Origin: Fusobacterium sp.
Lineage (GTDB): Bacteria; Fusobacteriota; Fusobacteriia; Fusobacteriales; Fusobacteriaceae
NCBI GenBank assembly: GCA_019416865.1
Contig: DXWL01000002.1
Coordinates: 41,576 to 105,575 of the forward strand
Direction of reading: 5' to 3'
Length of the DNA: 64,000 bases
Part shown: in pieces, positions 1 through 10,871 of the stretch
How positions within the stretch are numbered: the stretch's first letter is position 1
Layout: each line of letters opens with the position of its first letter
Position numbers and translations under genes: made by a program
The notes under the pieces: model-generated
The model's database searches: none
The model's input: the letters and a program-made list of their open reading frames with translations, nothing else
What the model was told of the DNA's origin: nothing

Positions 1-1
1 T

Positions 2-784
<783 letters not shown>

Positions 785-801
785 TAAAATAATATAATTA
801 T

Positions 802-853
802 AAACCACTGTGAGAATTTTATCTTTATGGTATTATTCTTCAGTGGTTTTTTT
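802..853 (+). terminator. Intrinsic terminator after guaB
   Basis: AACCACTG pairs with CAGTGGTT across a 30-base loop and is followed by a run of seven T. Confidence 0.7.
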
Positions 854-1423
854 GTCTTTAAAAATAGAAAAATTCGTTGAAAAATAAAATATAGAATATT
901 ATAGTGCTAATAAAATAGTACTTTTTATAATTCTGTCTTTTAATAAAAATGAAAATTAAAAAATATGATAAAAATATAAATAAAATTTAAAATTTTATTT
1001 ATAAAAAATTACCAATATATAAAATAAAATACATATTAATGCTAAAAAATAAGTATTAATATTGTTTTTAAAATATATTTAGCAGATAATTTTAAAAAGT
1101 ATAAAAAAATATTTTTATATTTATAATATCCAGTAAAAATATAGAAAAATCAATAGAAGCAGAAAAAATATAAATAAAAAATATTGATATTAGAAAAAAT
1201 ATCAAATAACATATCTTTAAAAGTGTCTTAAAATAATTAATATAATTCTATAAAAATACATAAAAATATAAAATTTAAAAAAGTTGATAAAAAATGCAAA
1301 AAATAGTTTTAAAAAATAGGAATATATGGTATCATAACCTATACTTTTCATTGTTAAAAACATTCTGATAAAAAGTTTAAAGCAGAGTGTTAAAATATAA
1401 AAAAGTTTTAAGGGAGTGATTGT
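854..1423. other. Long AT-rich intergenic region, no gene seen
   Basis: About 570 bases of extremely AT-rich sequence between the guaB terminator and the symporter gene. I see no open frame with a ribosome-binding site, no tRNA and no convincing RNA structure. A weak 7-bp hairpin with a T run lies at 903-926. The promoter of the downstream symporter must lie here but has no clear -35/-10 pair. Confidence 0.5.
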
Positions 1424-2803
1424 ATGGAAGAGTTAAATCTTATGGTGCAGAGTGTGAGTGGATTTGTCTGGAATTCATTACTTATTTTTTTACTTGTGGG
1501 AACAGGATTATTTTACACTATTAAACTAAAATTTATTCAGGTCAGGAAATTTAGTGAGGGATACACAAAAGTAGTAAAAGGAGTAAACTTAAACGGAGAG
1601 GCAGCAGGTGCTGATGGAATGAGTTCTTTCCAATCACTTGCAACAGCAGTAGCAGCACAGGTAGGAACAGGAAACCTTGCTGGAGCAGCGACAGCTATAG
1701 CAGCTGGAGGTCCTGGAGCAATATTTTGGATGTGGATGAGTGCATTTTTTGGAATGGCTACTGTATATGCTGAAGCTGTTCTTGGACAAGTATATAAGAA
1801 AAAAATAGGCGGAGAAGTAATAGGAGGTCCAGCTTTTTATATAAGTGAAGGTCTTGGAGAAAATTGGTTCAGTAAATTTCTTGCAGGATTTTTCGGATTA
1901 TCTTGTATCTTAGCTTTGTCATTTATGGGAAACGCAGTACAATCAAACTCAATAGCAGCAGCATTTAGTAATGAACTTCCAATTCCTCCAGTATTAATAG
2001 GGGTATTTATAGCTGTTATATCAGGATTTATATTTTGGGGAGGAACTCAAAGAATAGCTTCATTTACAGAAAAAATAGTTCCTGTAATGGCAGGTATGTA
2101 TGTTGGGATGTCTATTATAATAGTATGTATGAATATTACTCATATAATTCCAGCTATAAAAATGATATTTGTAGGAGCTTTTAATCCAACAGCAGTAATG
2201 GGAGGAGCTTTTGGTATAACAATCAAACAGGCAGTGAGATATGGAGTTGCAAGAGGATTATTTTCCAATGAAGCAGGAATGGGTTCAACGCCTCATGCTC
2301 ATGCAGTAGCAAAGGTAGATCACCCTTGTGAACAGGGAGCAGTTGCGATAATAACAGTATTTATAGATACATTTGTAGTTCTTACTTGTACAGCTCTTGT
2401 TATAATAATGAAAGTTGATTTAACAAATAAGGCATATATAGACAGCCTTCCAGGAATTGCTCTTACACAAGAGGCATTCAAACTTGCTTTAGGAAGTATG
2501 GGAGGAATATTTATTGCTGTATGTCTGCTTTTCTTTGCTCTTTCTACAATAATAGGATGGTATTATTTTGGAGTAGCAAATGTGAAATATCTTTTTGGAG
2601 ATAAGGCAATGAATATATATAAAGTAATTGTTGTATGTTTTATTCTTTTAGGTTCTATGGCAAAAGTTGATTTAGTCTGGAACTTGTCAGACTTGTTTAA
2701 TGGACTTATGGCTCTTCCAAACCTTATTGCACTTCTTGTGCTTTACAAACTTGTTATGAAGGCTACAGATGAATATATGAAACTTCATCCAAGAAAAAAA
2801 TAA
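1424..2803 (+). CDS. Sodium:alanine/glycine symporter, AgcS family
   Basis: Predicted inner-membrane carrier of 459 residues that imports small neutral amino acids (alanine or glycine) with sodium. It is hydrophobic throughout, with about 10-11 membrane segments. It has the family signature VGTGNLAG at residues 80-87 followed by a Gly/Ala-rich helix, and a second conserved block EAGMGSTPHAHA near residue 283. The ATG is preceded by AGGGAG. The gene is monocistronic, with a long AT-rich upstream region and a strong hairpin just downstream. The family is secure; the actual substrate cannot be read from sequence. Confidence 0.93.
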   Translation: MEELNLMVQSVSGFVWNSLLIFLLVGTGLFYTIKLKFIQVRKFSEGYTKVVKGVNLNGEAAGADGMSSFQSLATAVAAQVGTGNLAGAATAIAAGGPGAIFWMWMSAFFGMATVYAEAVLGQVYKKKIGGEVIGGPAFYISEGLGENWFSKFLAGFFGLSCILALSFMGNAVQSNSIAAAFSNELPIPPVLIGVFIAVISGFIFWGGTQRIASFTEKIVPVMAGMYVGMSIIIVCMNITHIIPAIKMIFVGAFNPTAVMGGAFGITIKQAVRYGVARGLFSNEAGMGSTPHAHAVAKVDHPCEQGAVAIITVFIDTFVVLTCTALVIIMKVDLTNKAYIDSLPGIALTQEAFKLALGSMGGIFIAVCLLFFALSTIIGWYYFGVANVKYLFGDKAMNIYKVIVVCFILLGSMAKVDLVWNLSDLFNGLMALPNLIALLVLYKLVMKATDEYMKLHPRKK

Positions 2804-2810
2804 AAAAATA

Positions 2811-2840
2811 GCTGTTGCATTTATTGCAACAGCATTTTTT
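2811..2840. terminator. Bidirectional terminator between the symporter and RND genes
   Basis: Perfect 9-bp stem GCTGTTGCA/TGCAACAGC with a 5-base loop. T runs follow on the plus strand, and A runs (T on the minus strand) on the other side. It serves the convergent symporter and RND transcripts. Confidence 0.85.
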
Positions 2841-5800
2841 TATTCTCTCTCTTCTATATTATAAGCTATTGAGTATACAACAGGGAATATAAAAAGAGTT
2901 AGTATTGTAGAAACAAACAGTCCGAAAACTATTGTAGCAGCCATATCACCATAAAGAGGATCTGTCATAAGAGGAAGCATTCCAAATATTGTTGTTACTG
3001 CTGCAAGACTTACTGCTCTTATTCTGCTTATTGCCGAATCAATAAGAGCTATAAATTTATCCTTTTTCAAAATATTTATTTCATATCTTATTTCATCAAC
3101 AAGAACAATCATATTTTTTATCATCATTCCTGAAAGAGATATAACCCCAACAGCTGACATAAAGCCAAAACTTTTTCCTGTGATAAAAAGTCCAGGAACA
3201 ATTCCTATCATACACAATGGAAGCATCGCAAAAATAAGAATAGGAATCTTTACACTTGCAAAAAGAAGTACACATATGATAAACATAATTATTACAGGAA
3301 CAGGTACAGATTCTAAAAGAGAAAGTACATTTTTAGTTTGTTCTTTATATTCTCCAAGCCATTCCATAGTGTATCCTTTAGGAAGTTCGATAGCTTCAAT
3401 CTCTTTTTTAAATTCCTCTCTCACATCCATAGGACTTATTCCCACAGGAACATCAGCTTGAACAGTCATTGTTCTTACTCTGTTTCTTCTCCAAACTTGT
3501 CCCTCTTGGAATTTAAGATTTCCCATACTGATTATACTTGAAAGAGGCTGAGCTTCAAGAGTAACTCCCCATATAGGTGTTTGAGAGATATTATTTATAT
3601 CATTTTTATTTTGTCCATTGCCGTCATTTTCTTTTAAAATAACAGTTACGAGTTTATCCCCCTCTTTTATTCTGCCCATAGGAATTCCATTGGAAGTTCT
3701 CATAAGAGATGTTGAAATATCAAAAGATGTAAGTCCTGCTCTTTTTGAAATAGATTGAGAATAGTTTCCTTCCCATGCAAGAATTTTATTTCTCCAGTCT
3801 GTTTTAATATTTAAAACATCAGGATATTTTTTCATAATATCAATAGCTTTATCAGAAAGATTTCTTAAAACTTGTGGGTCAGGTCCTGAAAAGGCTATTT
3901 CAATAGGGTATGGTACAGGAACACCATTAGGATATTTCTTAATATTTACTGTTATTCCTGCAAGATTTTTATTAGCATAATCGAGAGCTTTTTTTCCAAC
4001 CTCCTCGACATCTTTTACTTTTTTTACATTTAATATCAGTTCTCCAAAAGATGTATTAGGCATTTCTGGAGTTGTAGATACATAGTATCTAGAAGGTGAA
4101 GCTCCTATAGTAACAGTTATATCTTTTACTCTGGAATCCTCTCTCAGATATTTTTCAAGTTTTATAGCAGCCTCATCAACTACCTCAAGTCTGCTTCCCT
4201 CAGGTGCCCAAAGACTTATTGTAAATCCTTTTTTATCTGAATCAGGGAAGAAGATTTTAGGAATCTCAAGGAATAATAAAGATGAAACAGCAAAAGCTGC
4301 AAGAACAGCTGTTACAGTTAATCTTTTTCTTTTTAAAAGAAAATATAAAATTTTTCTGCATTTTGCATAAAATCTTTTTTCTCTTTCACTTTCAGGCTTA
4401 ATAGGTTCATTTTCAAGATAAAATTTACAATATACAGGTGTTTGTGTAAGACATAAAACCCAGCTCAACATAAGTGAGATACCAATAACCCAGAAAGATG
4501 AACCTACATACTCACCTACATATGTAGGCATTAAATATGCAGGAAGAAAGGCAAGAGCTGCTATTGAAGTTGCTCCTAAAAGTGCCAGTGCAGGTTTATG
4601 AGCAGCTTCTAAAAGAGCTTCTTCCATCTCTATACCTTTGTTTCTGTTTACCAAAACATTATCGGCAACAACTATTGAGTTATCCACAAGCATTCCCATT
4701 GCAATGATAAATGATCCAAGAGAAACTCTTTGAAGATCTATTTTCATCATAAGCATAAAAATAAGAGTTCCAAGTATTGAGTACACAAGAGCACTTCCTA
4801 TTATAAGTCCGCTTCTCATTCCCATTGTAACAAGAAGAACTCCTACAACAGTAACAACAGAAAGAATAAGATTGATAACAAAGTTATTTATTGCTGAAGT
4901 TACAAGCTCAGGTTGATAATAAATTTTTTGAATATCAATTCCTACAGGAATTTTTTCTTTAAGCTCAAGAATTTTTTTATCTATAACTTTTCCTACTTCT
5001 ACAACATTTGCTCCAGCTTCAGGGGAAAGTGATATTCCTATTGCCATTCTTCCGTTGTAATACATTTTTTGAGAAACAGGTTCAACATATCCTCTTTTTA
5101 ATTCAGCAATATCTCCTAATCTTACAATTTCATTTGTTCCGTCAGGAAGTTTTTGAGAGAATACAACAAGATTTTTAAGAGCTTCCATACTATTGATATC
5201 ATTATTAAGTCTTAAATTAACTCTGTAAGAACCATAGTCAATATTTCCTCCTCCTGAAATAAGATTTTCAGTGAGAAGAGAGGCTGCTATAAGCTTTGTG
5301 CTAAGCCCCATAGAGTTTATTTTTTCTCTGTCAATAATGACTTCCACAGCATCAGACTGTTTACCAAACTCTGCTGTTTGTGCTATTCCATTTATTGAGT
5401 TTAGTTCTTTTAAAATATAGTCTGTATATTTTGAAAGTTCTGAATAGGAATATCCATCACTGGTAACAGCTAAAAATATTCCGTATACAGCTCCGTAGTC
5501 GTCAAGAACTATAGAAGGAACTACTCCAAGAGGCATATTTATCTGAGCATCATCTATTTTTTTTCTGACATTGTCCCAGTACTGATCCAGTTCTTTTGTG
5601 GGAACTGATTCTTTTAGTTTTATCTTTACCTGAGAGTATCCAGGTTTTGAAACACTTTGCAGATAATCTATATTTTGTATTTTCTGCAGAGCTTCTTCTA
5701 CTCTGTTTGTAACCTGAAGTTCAACTGTATGTGCATCTGCTTCAGGATAAAGAGTTATTACTAAAGCTTCTTTTATTTTAAATTCAGGGTCTTCCAGTTT

Positions 5801-5899
5801 TCCAAGTTTTACATAGGAAAACAATCCTCCTATAATCAGAAGTATAACCATGAATCTTACAACAACAGTATTTTTAATTGAGTAATCTATAAATTTCAT
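2840..5899 (-). CDS. RND efflux transporter, AcrB/MexB-type inner-membrane permease
   Basis: Proton-driven pump subunit of 1019 residues, the usual length for the HAE-RND family. It would sit in the inner membrane and pass drugs or metabolites to the adaptor and TolC-like channel encoded just upstream. An N-terminal membrane helix (about 12-32) is followed by a large periplasmic domain, then TM2-6. The proton-relay acidic residues lie in MLVDNSIVVADN near residue 404; the second half repeats this layout. It is the third gene of the operon, 14 bp after the adaptor gene. Family certain, substrate unknown. Confidence 0.95.
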   Translation of the reverse strand: MKFIDYSIKNTVVVRFMVILLIIGGLFSYVKLGKLEDPEFKIKEALVITLYPEADAHTVELQVTNRVEEALQKIQNIDYLQSVSKPGYSQVKIKLKESVPTKELDQYWDNVRKKIDDAQINMPLGVVPSIVLDDYGAVYGIFLAVTSDGYSYSELSKYTDYILKELNSINGIAQTAEFGKQSDAVEVIIDREKINSMGLSTKLIAASLLTENLISGGGNIDYGSYRVNLRLNNDINSMEALKNLVVFSQKLPDGTNEIVRLGDIAELKRGYVEPVSQKMYYNGRMAIGISLSPEAGANVVEVGKVIDKKILELKEKIPVGIDIQKIYYQPELVTSAINNFVINLILSVVTVVGVLLVTMGMRSGLIIGSALVYSILGTLIFMLMMKIDLQRVSLGSFIIAMGMLVDNSIVVADNVLVNRNKGIEMEEALLEAAHKPALALLGATSIAALAFLPAYLMPTYVGEYVGSSFWVIGISLMLSWVLCLTQTPVYCKFYLENEPIKPESEREKRFYAKCRKILYFLLKRKRLTVTAVLAAFAVSSLLFLEIPKIFFPDSDKKGFTISLWAPEGSRLEVVDEAAIKLEKYLREDSRVKDITVTIGASPSRYYVSTTPEMPNTSFGELILNVKKVKDVEEVGKKALDYANKNLAGITVNIKKYPNGVPVPYPIEIAFSGPDPQVLRNLSDKAIDIMKKYPDVLNIKTDWRNKILAWEGNYSQSISKRAGLTSFDISTSLMRTSNGIPMGRIKEGDKLVTVILKENDGNGQNKNDINNISQTPIWGVTLEAQPLSSIISMGNLKFQEGQVWRRNRVRTMTVQADVPVGISPMDVREEFKKEIEAIELPKGYTMEWLGEYKEQTKNVLSLLESVPVPVIIMFIICVLLFASVKIPILIFAMLPLCMIGIVPGLFITGKSFGFMSAVGVISLSGMMIKNMIVLVDEIRYEINILKKDKFIALIDSAISRIRAVSLAAVTTIFGMLPLMTDPLYGDMAATIVFGLFVSTILTLFIFPVVYSIAYNIEERE

Positions 5900-5913
5900 T
5901 CCACACCTCTGTT

Positions 5914-7041
5914 TTATAACATATCTCCCACATTTGTTTTTGAAAATGGTTCAAGAAGATTTACTTTTTGTCCCTCTGTAAGCTCATGTACCCCTTTGGT
6001 AACAATTTTTTCTCCTTCTTTAATTCCTGTTACCATAACCATTCCCTCTGAATATGGTTTTATAATATTAACTGTTTTCCCATTCACTTGGTTATCTTTA
6101 TAAACCCATACTTTTATCTCTCCATTTTTATCAAAAATAGATTCTACAGGGATAAGAATCCCTTTTGTATTTTCATTTTTAAAAGATAATTTTACAACTC
6201 CTTCTGAATCTGCAGGAAGATTTTTTCCATTTTCTCCATCTATAAAATCGAAGGTAACAGGATATGCAAGTTTTATAATTCCTTTTGTAAGTCCTGCATC
6301 AGCAAGTTTTAACTTATAACTATTTCCTCTGAAAAGAAGCTGTGCTTCAGATATATTGTCAGTTTTTACAACATCTTCTTCAGACATACTTATTCTTACT
6401 TTACTATTTCCAGTTGAAGAGATAGCAACTACAGGCATTCCTGCTCCAGCTGTTGTTCCAGCACCAAAATATTTTCTGCTTATGTATCCGTCATAAGGAG
6501 CTTTTAAAGTTGTATCTTTCAGTTGATTTTCACAGTTTATTACCCCTTGAACAGCTCCTTGATATTGGGCAAGGTTTGCAAGTTCTGCAGCAGAGGCAGC
6601 TTGTACTCCTGCCAGAGCTTCATCATATGATTTTTTTGGAATAGCCTTTTCTTTATAAAGAGCCTCTACCCTTTTAAATTGTTTTCTTGCATTTTCAGCT
6701 ACAGCTTTTGAAGCATCATAAACATTTTTTGCAGCAACAGCTTTTTTCTGAAATGCATCAAGCTGGACTTCATAGTCCCTTTTATCCATTTGAGCAATAA
6801 TATCTCCCTCTTTTACAAAAGTTCCCACTTCCACATTCATAGTTTTTATAGGTCCTGCAACTCTAAATGAAAGAGGAGCTTCTTTATCTGCAATTATCAC
6901 AGCAGGATACTCATATGTAAGAGCTTCTGGAGCAAAAACAGCATTTACTGCTTCAACAGGTCTTATAACAGGTTCTGTTTTTTTTCCACATCCTGCAGCC
7001 ATTAACATTATAAGTATTCCCACAGCCAATTTTTTCTTCAT
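5914..7041 (-). CDS. RND efflux periplasmic adaptor (membrane fusion) lipoprotein
   Basis: Links the RND permease to the outer-membrane channel. The 375-residue protein begins with a lipoprotein signal (lipobox MAAGC, Cys18). A barrel-sandwich/lipoyl half-motif follows (around GTFVKEGDIIAQMDKRDYEV), then an alpha-helical hairpin rich in Ala/Lys/Glu. The second lipoyl half is DTTLKAPYDGYISRKY, and a beta-barrel C-terminus ends in a typical GEKIVTKGVHELTEGQKV-like stretch. The stop codon abuts the start of the permease operon member, and the start abuts the tolC-like stop, indicating translational coupling. Confidence 0.94.
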   Translation of the reverse strand: MKKKLAVGILIMLMAAGCGKKTEPVIRPVEAVNAVFAPEALTYEYPAVIIADKEAPLSFRVAGPIKTMNVEVGTFVKEGDIIAQMDKRDYEVQLDAFQKKAVAAKNVYDASKAVAENARKQFKRVEALYKEKAIPKKSYDEALAGVQAASAAELANLAQYQGAVQGVINCENQLKDTTLKAPYDGYISRKYFGAGTTAGAGMPVVAISSTGNSKVRISMSEEDVVKTDNISEAQLLFRGNSYKLKLADAGLTKGIIKLAYPVTFDFIDGENGKNLPADSEGVVKLSFKNENTKGILIPVESIFDKNGEIKVWVYKDNQVNGKTVNIIKPYSEGMVMVTGIKEGEKIVTKGVHELTEGQKVNLLEPFSKTNVGDML

Positions 7042-8496
7042 TTATTTTTCCTCCGTAACATTATAAAAGGGATTTTTTCCCATTGCAATTTTTAAAGCTC
7101 CAAGAGCCATTTCATATTGGAAATCAGCTTTCTTTTTCATACTTAAAGCTTTTTCATATGAAGAAAGAGCAGCAAAATATTCCTCATCATCAATCATATC
7201 AACTTTTCTTTCAGCTTGTTTTTGATGAAGGCGTCCCTCTTCCCCTTTGAAATTTAATCCGCTTATATAACGAAGCTCCTGTGCTTTTTCTACATTTTGA
7301 TAAGCTTTTGCAGTTTCAATTATAATTGTCATAAACTCTTTTTCAAGTTTAAGTTCTGCAATTTTTTCTTTTCTTACAGCTTTTTTATATTCATTTATAT
7401 TTTTAAAACCGTTGAAAATAGATATTACTCCGCTTACATTCCCATAAAGAAAATCGGGGTCTGATAAAATTTCACTGGAGTTATTAATATATCCTCCTCC
7501 AAGAATTATCTTAGGAAGAAAATTTGTAATAGCTATCTTTTTAATATCTGTACTTATATCTTTTCCAGTTTCAGTAATTTGTAAAACTTCATTTCCTGCT
7601 ACAGCTTCATATATACATTCCTCCATACTTGGCAGTTCTTCAGGAAAAATTATTTCATCATCAAGAATTACATCTGTGTAAATCATAGGATTTAGATTAA
7701 GAGTTTTTAAAAAATTCATTTTCGCAGTTCTTAAATCTCTTTCATTTTCATTTAGAGCATATTCTTTTGCTTTTACAAAAGCCTGTGCTTTTTCAAGTTC
7801 CCAAGGGAGAACAGCTTCCACTCTCACAGATATTTTTGCTTTTTTCTCAAGTTCCTTTGCAGATTTTAGTTCATTTTCAAGAAAATTTTTTTCTGATTCA
7901 AGAGCAAGAATATAATAATATTGTCCCATTACTTGAAGCTGAAGCATTTTATCTGCAAAATTTTCAGCCAGTTCACTTATCTTTTCTCCTTTTTGTCTTG
8001 CTGCATAAAGATACCATGTTGATGGAACAAATACAGGAATCTGTGCACTTACTCCAAAGGTATAAAAAGATTTATCCACAAATCTTGAATTCATTGTAAA
8101 AGGGAGAGAGATTCCAGATAACATTGGAAATTTTTGACTTAATCCTCCTAAAATACCATTTACAGATGAAGAAAGTTCACTTACATCAACATCAAGATTT
8201 ATTCCATCATTTAACTGTGTATATCCTCCCATAACATTTATTGAGGGAAGAAAGTTACCAAAAGCAATTTTTTTATCAAGAGAGGCTATCTCTCTTTCTA
8301 ATGCTTTTACTCTTAAATCAAGATTTCTCTCTTTTGCAATTTTAAGAGATTCATCAAGGGAAAGAGTTTTTCCATATTGTGCAATATACTCTTTTCCTGT
8401 AAGAGCAGATATTTTTTCTGAAGGTTGTTTTGGCTTTGTATTTGTACAGCCTACAGCTGCTAAAATACATAAAAACATAAGGAATTTATTTTTCAT
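7042..8496 (-). CDS. TolC-family outer-membrane efflux channel, lipoprotein
   Basis: 484-residue outer-membrane factor that would form the exit duct of the tripartite pump. A lipoprotein signal peptide ends at a lipobox (LAAVGC, Cys17). Two related halves rich in long coiled alpha-helices alternate with beta-strand segments (for example residues 90-130 and 325-350), as in TolC/OprM. The acylated N-terminus is typical of the OprM branch. It is the first gene of the operon (channel, adaptor, permease) and has a recognisable upstream promoter. RBS AAGGAG lies 7 bases before the ATG. Confidence 0.92.
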   Translation of the reverse strand: MKNKFLMFLCILAAVGCTNTKPKQPSEKISALTGKEYIAQYGKTLSLDESLKIAKERNLDLRVKALEREIASLDKKIAFGNFLPSINVMGGYTQLNDGINLDVDVSELSSSVNGILGGLSQKFPMLSGISLPFTMNSRFVDKSFYTFGVSAQIPVFVPSTWYLYAARQKGEKISELAENFADKMLQLQVMGQYYYILALESEKNFLENELKSAKELEKKAKISVRVEAVLPWELEKAQAFVKAKEYALNENERDLRTAKMNFLKTLNLNPMIYTDVILDDEIIFPEELPSMEECIYEAVAGNEVLQITETGKDISTDIKKIAITNFLPKIILGGGYINNSSEILSDPDFLYGNVSGVISIFNGFKNINEYKKAVRKEKIAELKLEKEFMTIIIETAKAYQNVEKAQELRYISGLNFKGEEGRLHQKQAERKVDMIDDEEYFAALSSYEKALSMKKKADFQYEMALGALKIAMGKNPFYNVTEEK

Positions 8497-8593
8497 AATC
8501 AGCTCCTTAAAAAGTTATAAAAACATACAAGAATATTTTATCTTTTATTTATTTCTTGAAAATTTTTAAAATTATATTGTTTTTCATCTTTAT

Positions 8594-8623
8594 ATTATAA
8601 CACTTCTTCATGGAATTAATCAA
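8594..8623 (-). promoter_or_regulatory. Probable sigma-70 promoter of the efflux operon
   Basis: On the minus strand TTGATT (8623-8618) and TATAAT (8599-8594) are 18 bp apart, about 100 bases before the tolC-like start. No operator repeat or linked regulator gene is seen. Confidence 0.55.
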
Positions 8624-8725
8624 TTTTCATTGTAATTTAACGGAAGTTATTTTTAAAGATGTATTTTAGTCGGATATTATGGTATAATTTTCTATATATT
8701 TTTATAAAATGAAAGGAAAATTTTT

Positions 8726-9421
8726 GTGAGGCTTGAAAAATATCTGGTACAATGTGGAGTTGGAAGCAGAAGAGAGATAAAAAAATTTATTAATGACGGA
8801 AAAATAAAAATAAACGGCACTGTTGTTTTTGATGAGGGAATCCAAATAGATGAAGAAAATGATATAGTTATTTTTGATGATAAAAAAATAGAAAAGAAGA
8901 TTTTAAAATACTATGTTCTTTACAAAAAAGCCGGATATGTAACATCAGCTTCTGATAAAAAAAATCCTGTGGTAAATGATCTTCTTCCACAATGGGTAGA
9001 TAAACAAGCACTTTTTCCTGTGGGAAGACTCGATAAGGATACAGAGGGACTTCTTCTTTTTACAAACGACGGAGAACTTAATTACAAGATGACTCACCCT
9101 GAAAAAAAATTCAGCAAAAAATATTATGCAGAGCTTTCAAAAATAATATCAGATGAAGATATTAAAAAAATAGAAGAAGGGATAGATATAGGAGAAAAGG
9201 AAAGTTGTATCTGTCTTCCTGCAAAAATAGAGAGAGCAGGGGAAAAATCTATATATATTACTATTTTTGAAGGGAAATACCATCAAGTAAAAAGAATGAT
9301 GAGAGCTGTAGAAAATAGAGTAATTTATCTTAAAAGAATAGAGTTTGGGAATCTCACTCTTGAAGAAATGAATTTGGGAGATGTAAAGGAGATTAAAAAA
9401 GAGGATATTATTATAGACTAA
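8726..9421 (+). CDS. RsuA/RluB/RluE-family pseudouridine synthase
   Basis: 231-residue enzyme converting specific rRNA uridines to pseudouridine. An N-terminal S4 RNA-binding domain (about 1-60, LEKYLVQCGVGSRRE) precedes the catalytic domain, with the family motif GRLDKDTEGLLLFTNDGEL near residues 99-117 (catalytic Asp about 102). It ends with a YHQVKRM motif. Translation starts at GTG: no ATG lies nearby and the S4 domain begins at once. RBS AAAGG is 8 bases upstream. Whether it modifies 16S (RsuA) or 23S rRNA (RluB/E/F) cannot be told without alignment. Short spacing suggests cotranscription with the next two genes. Confidence 0.9.
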   Translation: MRLEKYLVQCGVGSRREIKKFINDGKIKINGTVVFDEGIQIDEENDIVIFDDKKIEKKILKYYVLYKKAGYVTSASDKKNPVVNDLLPQWVDKQALFPVGRLDKDTEGLLLFTNDGELNYKMTHPEKKFSKKYYAELSKIISDEDIKKIEEGIDIGEKESCICLPAKIERAGEKSIYITIFEGKYHQVKRMMRAVENRVIYLKRIEFGNLTLEEMNLGDVKEIKKEDIIID

Positions 9422-9439
9422 GATAAAGCAGGTGTTTTT

Positions 9440-9949
9440 ATGAAAGAAAGAGATATTATTTTTTTAGGGGACAGCATAACTGCATGGAATCCTGAAATAA
9501 AAAAAATTGAAAATTCGAAAAATTTAGGTATTCCTGGATTTGCCTCAAGAGATATTGTATGGCAGCTGCAGGGAGATGATAAAGAGATAATATCAGGGCA
9601 TACAGCTGTATTTATGGCAGGAGTAAATGATATTATGATGGGATATACCGTTGAAAGAGTTGTTTCAAATATAACAGAGATAGCACAGATGCTTGTAAAA
9701 AGATTTGAAAGAGTTATTATTATTTCAATTCTTCCTATAGACAGTTTGAGCATGAGTGATGAGATAAGAGCTGTAAATGAGGAAATAAAAAATCTTCCAA
9801 ATATAGAGTATCTTGATATTCATAATCTGTTTTTAAATGAAAGAAAAACTCTTGATTTTAGATGGACAACAGATGGAGCTCATCTTAATACATATGGATA
9901 TGAAATTTTTAACAAACATCTTTTTGAAATTTTAAATTTAAATAAGTAA
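9440..9949 (+). CDS. SGNH/GDSL-type hydrolase
   Basis: Small cytoplasmic esterase or lipase-like hydrolase of 169 residues with no signal peptide. Block I is FLGDSIT with the nucleophile Ser12. The block III motif is AGVNDIM near residue 59. The catalytic Asp/His pair is in TTDGAHLN near residue 144. The length matches the compact TesA/TAP-like branch. It starts 18 bp after the pseudouridine synthase and is probably in the same operon. The substrate is unknown. Confidence 0.87.
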   Translation: MKERDIIFLGDSITAWNPEIKKIENSKNLGIPGFASRDIVWQLQGDDKEIISGHTAVFMAGVNDIMMGYTVERVVSNITEIAQMLVKRFERVIIISILPIDSLSMSDEIRAVNEEIKNLPNIEYLDIHNLFLNERKTLDFRWTTDGAHLNTYGYEIFNKHLFEILNLNK

Positions 9950-9974
9950 TAAATAATTTAGGAGCAGAATAAAA

Positions 9975-10805
9975 ATGATAATTTGTCCAATTTGCAAAGA
10001 AAAATTAGAAAGAGAGGGAAAAAGTTATAGATGTATAAATAACCACTCCTTTGATATATCAAAATCGGGGCATATAAATCTTTTAATAGATAACAAAAAG
10101 CATAGTAAAATGCCTGGTGATGATAAGGATATGGTTTTAAGCAGAAAATTTTTCCTTGAAAAAGATTATTATAAAGGGATATCAGATGAACTGAATGAGA
10201 TAGTTTTGGAAAATATTTCTGAAAACCATGAAGGAAAAATAAATATTCTTGATATTGGTTGTGGAGAGGGATACTACACAGGAAATTTGAAAAAATTTTT
10301 AGAATATGAAAATGTAGAAAATGAGATAATTGGAATAGATATTTCAAAAGAAGCTGTAATATCAGCTTCAAAATCACATAAGGGAATAAATTGGATTGTT
10401 GCTAGTGCAGCTGATATTCCTGTTGCTGATAACTCTCTTGATTTTATAATCTGCATGTTTGCAAAAATTATTCCTGAAGAAAAAATGAGAACACTTAAAA
10501 AAGGAGGAAAACTTATTATAGTTTCTACAGGAGAAAATCATCTTCTTGAGATGAAAGAGGTAGTGTATGAAAAAGTGAGAAAAGATTTTTATTCTCCTAT
10601 AGAAGATTTAAAAATATTTAAATATCTTGATACAATAAATTGTACTTATAAAACTTTTATAAAAGAAAATGAGAGCATAAAAAATCTTTTTAATATGACT
10701 CCATATAGATGGAGAAGCCCTAGAGAAGGTATAGAGAAACTGTTTTCTTTAAATGAGATAGAGATAACTGTTGATGTAAATTTTGATATTTTTGAAAAAA
10801 ATTAA
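9975..10805 (+). CDS. rlmA: 23S rRNA guanine-N1 methyltransferase, RlmA family
   Basis: 276-residue SAM-dependent methyltransferase. The N-terminal zinc finger (Cys4, Cys7, Cys20, His24) and the following KSGHINLL segment are specific to RlmA(I)/RlmA(II), which methylate G745 or G748 in helix 35 of 23S rRNA. SAM-binding motif I is ILDIGCGEGYYTG near residues 92-104. It follows the SGNH hydrolase by 25 bp with RBS AGGAG. Family assignment is strong; the exact nucleotide is not predictable from sequence alone. Confidence 0.88.
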   Translation: MIICPICKEKLEREGKSYRCINNHSFDISKSGHINLLIDNKKHSKMPGDDKDMVLSRKFFLEKDYYKGISDELNEIVLENISENHEGKINILDIGCGEGYYTGNLKKFLEYENVENEIIGIDISKEAVISASKSHKGINWIVASAADIPVADNSLDFIICMFAKIIPEEKMRTLKKGGKLIIVSTGENHLLEMKEVVYEKVRKDFYSPIEDLKIFKYLDTINCTYKTFIKENESIKNLFNMTPYRWRSPREGIEKLFSLNEIEITVDVNFDIFEKN

Positions 10806-10836
10806 AGTTATATTTTTATATAATTAATTTTTTCCT

Positions 10837-10865
10837 TTGACAAACTGCAAAAAAACATATATAAT
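10837..10865 (+). promoter_or_regulatory. Consensus sigma-70 promoter of the YjiH-gene leader
   Basis: TTGACA (10837-10842), 17-bp spacer, TATAAT (10860-10865). Transcription should begin near 10872, giving a leader of about 195 bases before the start codon. Confidence 0.88.
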
Positions 10866-10871
10866 CAATAG

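Noticed and set aside
903..926. Second terminator or small RNA after guaB
   Set aside because: Only a 7-bp AT-rich stem with one wobble in a region where such hairpins arise by chance; a better terminator ends guaB upstream.
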